Shown one piece after another: positions 32,578-37,473 of a DNA stretch of 37,473 nucleotides. Within the stretch, counting starts at the first letter, position 1; each line of letters begins with the position of its first letter. Where the stretch lies: contig CALUOX010000017.1 of assembly GCA_944322375.1 (NCBI GenBank), positions 1-37,473 on the forward strand, given 5' to 3'. The notes under the pieces are model-generated. The model did not search any database. It saw nothing but the letters and a program-made list of their open reading frames with translations, and had not been told where the DNA came from. A program made the translations under genes and the position numbers. This DNA is from an uncultured Alistipes sp. Its GTDB lineage: Bacteria > Bacteroidota > Bacteroidia > Bacteroidales > Rikenellaceae.

Positions 32578-35500
32578 ATGAGGGATTTCAAACGTTGGAA
32601 CAATATCGTGGGCTGGTGTGTCTTCGCCATCGCTGCGTTCACCTACATCGCCACAACGGAACCGTCGGCCAGTCTTTGGGACTGCTCGGAATTCATCGCA
32701 ACCTCCTACAAACTCGAAGTGGGTCACCCGCCCGGGGCTCCGCTCTTCATGATGATGGCCCGTCTGGCGACAATGCTGGCTCCCTCGACACAATATGTGC
32801 CGCTCGCAGTCAACATCATGAACTGTCTGGCCAGCGCCTTCTGCATCCTCTTCATGTTCTGGACCATCACCCACCTCGCCCGACGCATCTGTCAGGCTGC
32901 AGGGCGCGAACTGTCCGCCGCAAACGGCTGGACGGTGCTGGGGGCCGGCGCCGTCGGAGCCCTGGCATATACCTTCACCGACACCTTCTGGTTCTCGGCC
33001 GTCGAAGGCGAAGTCTATTCCCTGTCGTCGATGTTCACGGCGCTCGTGGTCTGGCTCATGCTCAAGTGGGAGGATCAGGCCGACGAACCCCACGCCATGC
33101 GCTGGCTCATCCTCATCGCCTATCTCATGGGGCTTTCGATCGGCATCCACATCCTCAACCTGCTGACCATCCCCGCACTGGTCTATATCTACTATTTCCG
33201 CAAATACCGGAACGTTACGTTCAAGGGATTCTGCATCGCCTCGGTCATCGCGCTGGCAATCCTCTATTTCATCAACGGACTGATCATCCCCTATACGGTC
33301 TATATCGGCGCCATGATCGACGTCCTGGCGGTCAACACCTTCGGGCTGCCGGTCAACTCGGGTATCGTATTCTTCTCGCTGGCGCTCTTCGCCGCATTGG
33401 GCTGGGGCATATGGTACACGCACCGGCGCGGACATGTGGTGTGGAACACCCTGCTGCTGGCTACGACGGTCATTCTGCTGGGATACAGCTCCTACGCTAC
33501 GGTCACGATCCGTGCGGCTGCCAATCCCCCGATGAACAGCAACAACCCGTCGAACCCCCACGCCCTTCTTTCGGTACTCAACCGCGACCAGTACGGGGGA
33601 CGGCCCCTGCTTTACGGCGCCTACTACTCGGCACCGGTCGAGGATGTCATCGAGAGCAAACGCTACTACCTCAATGACGAAGGACGTTATGTCTCGACGA
33701 CATTCCCCACAGGATATACCCATCCGCCGCAGTTCATGCACCTCTTCCCGCGCATGTGGAATTACGCCAAAAGCGAGGAGGAGTACAAACAGTGGGCGGC
33801 CTATCGCACCAAGATCGAAACCCTGCGCGACGAGGAGGGCAACATCATGCGCGACGAAAACAACCAGCTCATACGCGGCGAAGTGCTCGATTACGGCGTC
33901 AAGCGCACCTACGACGACGGGTATTCCGAACCGCGCGTGATCATCGAGCCGACCTTCCTGGAGAATCTCAACTACTTCTTCTCCTACCAGCTAAACTACA
34001 TGTACTGGAGGTACTTCCTGTGGAATTTCGCCGGACGGCAGAGCGACATCCAGCCCTCCGGTTCGACGATCGTTGACGGCAACTGGCTGTCGGGATTCAA
34101 GGCCCTCGACGAACTTTATCTGGGGCCGCAGGAGAACCTGCCGCGTGAAGTGGCCGACAACAAGGCCCGCAACACCTACTATTTCCTGCCTTTCCTGCTG
34201 GGACTCATCGGTCTGATCTACCAGTTGAACCGCGACCCGAAGAATTTCCTCATCGTGCTGTCGCTCTTCGTGATGATGGGCATCGCGCTGGTCATCTACT
34301 TCAACACCTCGCCGGGCGAGCCCCGCGAACGCGACTACGTCTATGCCGGATCGTTCTATGCCTTCGCCATGTGGATCGGATTCGGCGTGATGGCTTTCAA
34401 GGATCTCTTCGTCCGGCTCTTCAAACGCGACAACCGCATCACGGCGGCCGCCGCAACCGTCGTCTGCCTCACGGTTCCGGGCATTCTCTGTGCCGAGAAC
34501 TGGGACGACCACGACCGCTCGAACCGCACCTATGCCCACGATATCGGCTGGAACTACCTGCAGGGGACGCTGCCCAATTCGATCATCCTCAACTTCGGCG
34601 ACAACGACACCTTCCCGCTGTGGCTCAATCAGGAGGTCGATGGCCTGCGGCCCGACGTCCGCATCATGAACACGAGTTATCTGGGCGGCGAATGGTACAT
34701 CGACGAGATGAAGACCCGGGCCAACGAGGCCGCAGGCGTACCCTTCACCCTGCCGCGCAGCAAATACTGGTACACCAACGACTACGTGCCGATCTACGAA
34801 CGCATCGACCGTCCGGTGACGGTGCGTGAAGCGATGGATTTCTTCGCCAGCGACGACAAACGCACCAAAGTGCAGCTTTCGGACGGGTCGATGAACGACT
34901 ACATTCCCGCCAAGACGCTCGCCATACCGGTCAACAAGGAGAATGCCATCCGGTCGGGCATCGTCGCCGAAAAGGATCGCGATCTGATTGTCGATACGGT
35001 CTATATGAAGCTGTCGGGCAACTACCTCAACAAGGGCGAGTTGATGACCGTTGACATGTTCACGGACTACGACTGGACGCGGCCGATCTTCCTCACACAG
35101 CCCTACATCTTCCAGAAATTCGGACTGGTCGATTACCTGCAGTTCGACGGTTACGCCTACCGGTTCGTTCCGATTCTGACGCCGTACCGCCAGGCCGGCG
35201 AGGTGGGACGCATCGACCCGCAATACACCGTGCCGCTGCTGCTCAATGTCTATCGCTACGGCAACATCGACAACGAAAAGGTCTATTGCGACTACTTCAC
35301 GCAGTACAACCTCTCGGCAGCCCGGGCACGCGAAGCCTTCGCCCGCGTGGCCAAGGAGCTCTTGCGCGACCCCGATGCAAGACCCGAATTCCCCGACAGC
35401 GTCGGAATCACGGAGCGCACGAACCGCGAACTGGCCATCCGTCTGCTCGACGAAGGACTGCGCCGCATGCCGCCTTCGCAGGTACGCTATACGGCCAACA

Positions 35501-35832
35501 ATACGCTGCCCTTCATCGAGGCCTACTATGCGGCAGGCGCCGACGACAAGGGCGATGCGCTGCTGATGGACTATGCCCGCACGACGATGGAGTATATTGA
35601 CTACTATCTCCAGTTCGACGGAGCGCTTTACGACATGGTCAGCGATGAACTCTATGGAAAACTCGACATATTGAGTTCGCTCTATTCGATGGCAAGTTAT
35701 CTCAAGCGCAACGATGTCCTGCGGGAGCTCAACAACTACTATCTCACGCTGGGCTTCACCGAAGAGGAACTGACGCAGCCCGATACGGTCGCTGCGGCCG
35801 GCCCGGCTGCCGCAACAGCCGAAAGCCTTTGA
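32578..35832 (+). CDS. DUF2723 membrane protein, TMEM260/O-mannosyltransferase-like
   Basis: A 1084-residue inner-membrane protein from ATG 32578 (MRDFKRWNNIVGWCVFAIAA). About ten or more helices lie in residues 10-350 and 535-645. A large soluble periplasmic-type C-terminal region follows. The first loop contains PSASLWDCSEFIATSYKLEV, with the Asp and Glu expected of GT-C glycosyltransferases, and GHPPGAPLF. The post-membrane block NWDDHDRSNRTYAHDIGWNY...NFGDNDTFPLW is conserved in DUF2723 proteins. Eukaryotic TMEM260 of this family is a protein O-mannosyltransferase, so lipid-linked sugar transfer to exported proteins is likely here, but unproven. It is monocistronic, with a strong promoter and an 18-bp terminator. 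Confidence 0.88.
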   Translation: MRDFKRWNNIVGWCVFAIAAFTYIATTEPSASLWDCSEFIATSYKLEVGHPPGAPLFMMMARLATMLAPSTQYVPLAVNIMNCLASAFCILFMFWTITHLARRICQAAGRELSAANGWTVLGAGAVGALAYTFTDTFWFSAVEGEVYSLSSMFTALVVWLMLKWEDQADEPHAMRWLILIAYLMGLSIGIHILNLLTIPALVYIYYFRKYRNVTFKGFCIASVIALAILYFINGLIIPYTVYIGAMIDVLAVNTFGLPVNSGIVFFSLALFAALGWGIWYTHRRGHVVWNTLLLATTVILLGYSSYATVTIRAAANPPMNSNNPSNPHALLSVLNRDQYGGRPLLYGAYYSAPVEDVIESKRYYLNDEGRYVSTTFPTGYTHPPQFMHLFPRMWNYAKSEEEYKQWAAYRTKIETLRDEEGNIMRDENNQLIRGEVLDYGVKRTYDDGYSEPRVIIEPTFLENLNYFFSYQLNYMYWRYFLWNFAGRQSDIQPSGSTIVDGNWLSGFKALDELYLGPQENLPREVADNKARNTYYFLPFLLGLIGLIYQLNRDPKNFLIVLSLFVMMGIALVIYFNTSPGEPRERDYVYAGSFYAFAMWIGFGVMAFKDLFVRLFKRDNRITAAAATVVCLTVPGILCAENWDDHDRSNRTYAHDIGWNYLQGTLPNSIILNFGDNDTFPLWLNQEVDGLRPDVRIMNTSYLGGEWYIDEMKTRANEAAGVPFTLPRSKYWYTNDYVPIYERIDRPVTVREAMDFFASDDKRTKVQLSDGSMNDYIPAKTLAIPVNKENAIRSGIVAEKDRDLIVDTVYMKLSGNYLNKGELMTVDMFTDYDWTRPIFLTQPYIFQKFGLVDYLQFDGYAYRFVPILTPYRQAGEVGRIDPQYTVPLLLNVYRYGNIDNEKVYCDYFTQYNLSAARAREAFARVAKELLRDPDARPEFPDSVGITERTNRELAIRLLDEGLRRMPPSQVRYTANNTLPFIEAYYAAGADDKGDALLMDYARTTMEYIDYYLQFDGALYDMVSDELYGKLDILSSLYSMASYLKRNDVLRELNNYYLTLGFTEEELTQPDTVAAAGPAAATAESL

Positions 35833-35855
35833 CGGTCGGAGGCAACTCCGAACCG

Positions 35856-35896
35856 GACGACAAAGCCCCGTTGTGCCGCAACGGGGCTTTGTCGTC
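35856..35896 (+). terminator. Terminator of the DUF2723 gene
   Basis: A perfect 18-bp stem (gacgacaaagccccgttg with its complement) closes a 5-base loop, followed by ttcgggctt. The next 180 bases hold a G9 run (36005-36013) and no recognised gene or attachment site. Confidence 0.88.
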
Positions 35897-36076
35897 TTCG
35901 GGCTTGTGAATGGGTGCACGTGAAACGAAGCATGAACGGAAATGTCCGGACGGATGAACCGTTCGCGGTCAAACATGGGACGGCATACAAAGGAGAAGCG
36001 GCAAGGGGGGGGGAAAGCCGGCATCGAGCCGGAGAATGATGTGGAAAAGACAGGCCGAAACCGACGGACCGGCTCT

Positions 36077-37473
36077 TTATAAAAAGGTATAGGCCCGGCA
36101 CTGCCCCTGCCGGTTGCCCGTAATCTCGCGTTCGACGATGCCGGTCAGTACATCGGGAGCATCGTGCCAGCGGTTCGACCGGAACTGTCGCCGGTAGGTC
36201 GTCAAATGGGCATAGAGTTCGGGCCAGCGGAGATTCCAGCCGCACGGCATGCGGATGACGTGAAGCACGGTTGCGGAGTTGGAGAGAATGCGCGCCTCCT
36301 TGTTGGCGCTCTGGTGAAACCACTCGATCCGCACACCCGGAGCAAGCCGCTGCACGGCACGCGCGAAACCGCGGCCGCCGTTGTTGCTCTCGATAGCGGC
36401 CGAACGGGTGTCGCTGCGCAGCAGCATCTCGGCGACCAACCCCTCGGTCACCTCCATCCCCTCCCGAGAATAGACGGCATCGGTGATATAGATCACGCCG
36501 TCGGCATCAACGGCATACGACAACGAACAGAGATAATCGTCACCCATGTCGGCCGTATCGGTATAGTTGGCACGGCGGACAATCTCGTTCGGCAGCGAGT
36601 CGTATTCAGCGAACTGGCTGCCATAGAGCAATCCTTCACGCAGGGAGGGATGTCCCTGATACATGCACTCGAAGCGCAGCGGATCGAGCGTCCGTTTGGC
36701 ATGCAGCAGCGCCGCATCGTGACGCGACGGCCACAAGGCCTCGCCCGCCGGCCGCGGATCGATCTCACTGGGCGCCGAAGCCTTGAGCGCCTCGAAGTTG
36801 AGCGACAGCCACCCGTCGGCCGGCACCCGGTCGAGATCACTCCAGGCGTGCAGTTCGACGACCCGCTCGCGCCGCAGCAACATGCCGATGAGATCCTCCT
36901 CGTGCCAGCGCGTAAAGACCATCAACTCGCGGGAGGTGTTGTGCATGCGGGTTTGTACCACCGAGGTGTACCACTCCCAGCAGTTCTCCCGGATGATCGG
37001 CGAATTGGCCTCCATCGCATCCTTGTAGAGGTCGTCGAGCAGAAAGCAATCGACGCGGTTGCCGGTCAGCGAGCCCTCGCGGCCGACCGAGAGGAGACTC
37101 CCGTCGTGATCGACGATCTCCACCTCGTCGGCCGTGCGGATGTAGTTAGCGGGCTTCGAACCGCGTTTGATCGTCGTGGCGGGGAACAGCTCGCCGTACT
37201 CCCGGGATTCAAGAATCCGCTGCACGCGACGGTTGAATTTCGAAGCCAGCGTCGCGGAATAGGAGGCGATGGCGATCCGCAGGTCGGGATTCAGACCGAG
37301 CAGATAGGCCGGCAGAAGCGTCGTTGCACCGACGCTCTTGCCATGCTGCGGCGGCATGGTAATCATCAGACGGCGGATACGGCCCTCGGCAAAGGCCTCC
37401 AGAACACGATAATAGTTGCGATGGAACCACTCCAGTTCCAGAAACGGATAAACCGTTTGAGCAAAATCGACAA
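36077..37473 (-). CDS. Phage terminase large subunit, N-terminus cut by the window edge
   Basis: The frame is open from the right edge (VDFAQTVYPFLELEWFHRNY upstream of the first ATG at 37366), so the start lies outside. The ATPase domain shows Walker A PPQHGKS, Walker B VDCFLLDD, and the coupling segment VFTRWHEEDLIG. The RNase-H-like nuclease follows with acidic positions in YAVDADGVIYITDAVY, AIESNNGG and DAPDVLTG. Terminases pump DNA into phage capsids and cut it. All motifs are intact, so it is not an obvious decay product. Base composition resembles the neighbours. Its end points towards the DUF2723 gene, so a prophage or remnant probably lies to the right. Confidence 0.9.
   Translation of the reverse strand, partial: VDFAQTVYPFLELEWFHRNYYRVLEAFAEGRIRRLMITMPPQHGKSVGATTLLPAYLLGLNPDLRIAIASYSATLASKFNRRVQRILESREYGELFPATTIKRGSKPANYIRTADEVEIVDHDGSLLSVGREGSLTGNRVDCFLLDDLYKDAMEANSPIIRENCWEWYTSVVQTRMHNTSRELMVFTRWHEEDLIGMLLRRERVVELHAWSDLDRVPADGWLSLNFEALKASAPSEIDPRPAGEALWPSRHDAALLHAKRTLDPLRFECMYQGHPSLREGLLYGSQFAEYDSLPNEIVRRANYTDTADMGDDYLCSLSYAVDADGVIYITDAVYSREGMEVTEGLVAEMLLRSDTRSAAIESNNGGRGFARAVQRLAPGVRIEWFHQSANKEARILSNSATVLHVIRMPCGWNLRWPELYAHLTTYRRQFRSNRWHDAPDVLTGIVEREITGNRQGQCRAYTFL

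Noticed and set aside
33991-36024. A 677-codon antisense frame over the DUF2723 gene
   Set aside because: Same codon-bias shadow; the sense frame has a promoter, terminator and clear family.

Overview
The window looks like chromosome of a gut Bacteroidales, most likely an Alistipes-type Rikenellaceae. The grounds are high GC, Bacteroidetes promoters (TAnnTTTG at -7 with TTG about 19-21 bases upstream), no Shine-Dalgarno pattern, and family-typical genes: an LptE-like lipoprotein next to secG, a DUF5106 thioredoxin lipoprotein, an HU-CCDC81 membrane protein, a DUF2723/TMEM260-like membrane enzyme and a gadC-glsA pair. The genus is an inference; no 16S gene is present.

Layout. 1-3391: a phosphate permease cut by the left edge, then a two-gene metal unit on the minus strand (CDF exporter followed by ZIP importer). 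3392-4538: about 1.1 kb without genes, holding a 10-bp x4 repeat and a tandem array of a ~102-bp unit. 4539-7777 (minus): sigma-54-type activator, LptE-like lipoprotein, small TPR-like protein and SecG, with a long purine-rich leader inside the cluster. 7890-10259: HU-type membrane protein, divergent from a fold-III PLP decarboxylase. 10672-11625: two acetyltransferases. 11908-15206: a thioredoxin-like lipoprotein lacking the CxxC, an LPS-kinase-like protein, and a divergent AraC regulator. 15491-18529: guaB-guaA, the last two steps to GMP, closed by a strong terminator. 18878-22442 (minus): a sugar/DMT transporter with a LacI-like operator, reverse rubrerythrin and the DUF5106 thioredoxin lipoprotein. 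22945-25761: gadC-glsA, a glutamine-driven acid-resistance pair. 26117-32235 (minus): cysS, a TlpA-like lipoprotein, and a large lipoprotein with a C9 tract just after its signal peptide. 32578-35832: DUF2723 protein. 36077-right edge: C-terminal part of a phage terminase large subunit, so a prophage or remnant probably begins here.

Most coding genes are recognisable housekeeping or gut-anaerobe genes. The unexplained material is concentrated between genes: two tandem arrays (~102 and ~121 bp), a degenerate 14-18-bp array, a ~300-bp polypurine tract, 8-, 10-, 11- and 20-bp direct repeats beside promoters, and G/C9 runs, one of them inside a surface-lipoprotein gene. A leader hairpin lying directly before an acetyltransferase start codon is the clearest regulatory candidate. 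I did not see a complete new multi-gene system. No tRNA, rRNA, CRISPR array or insertion sequence was recognised.
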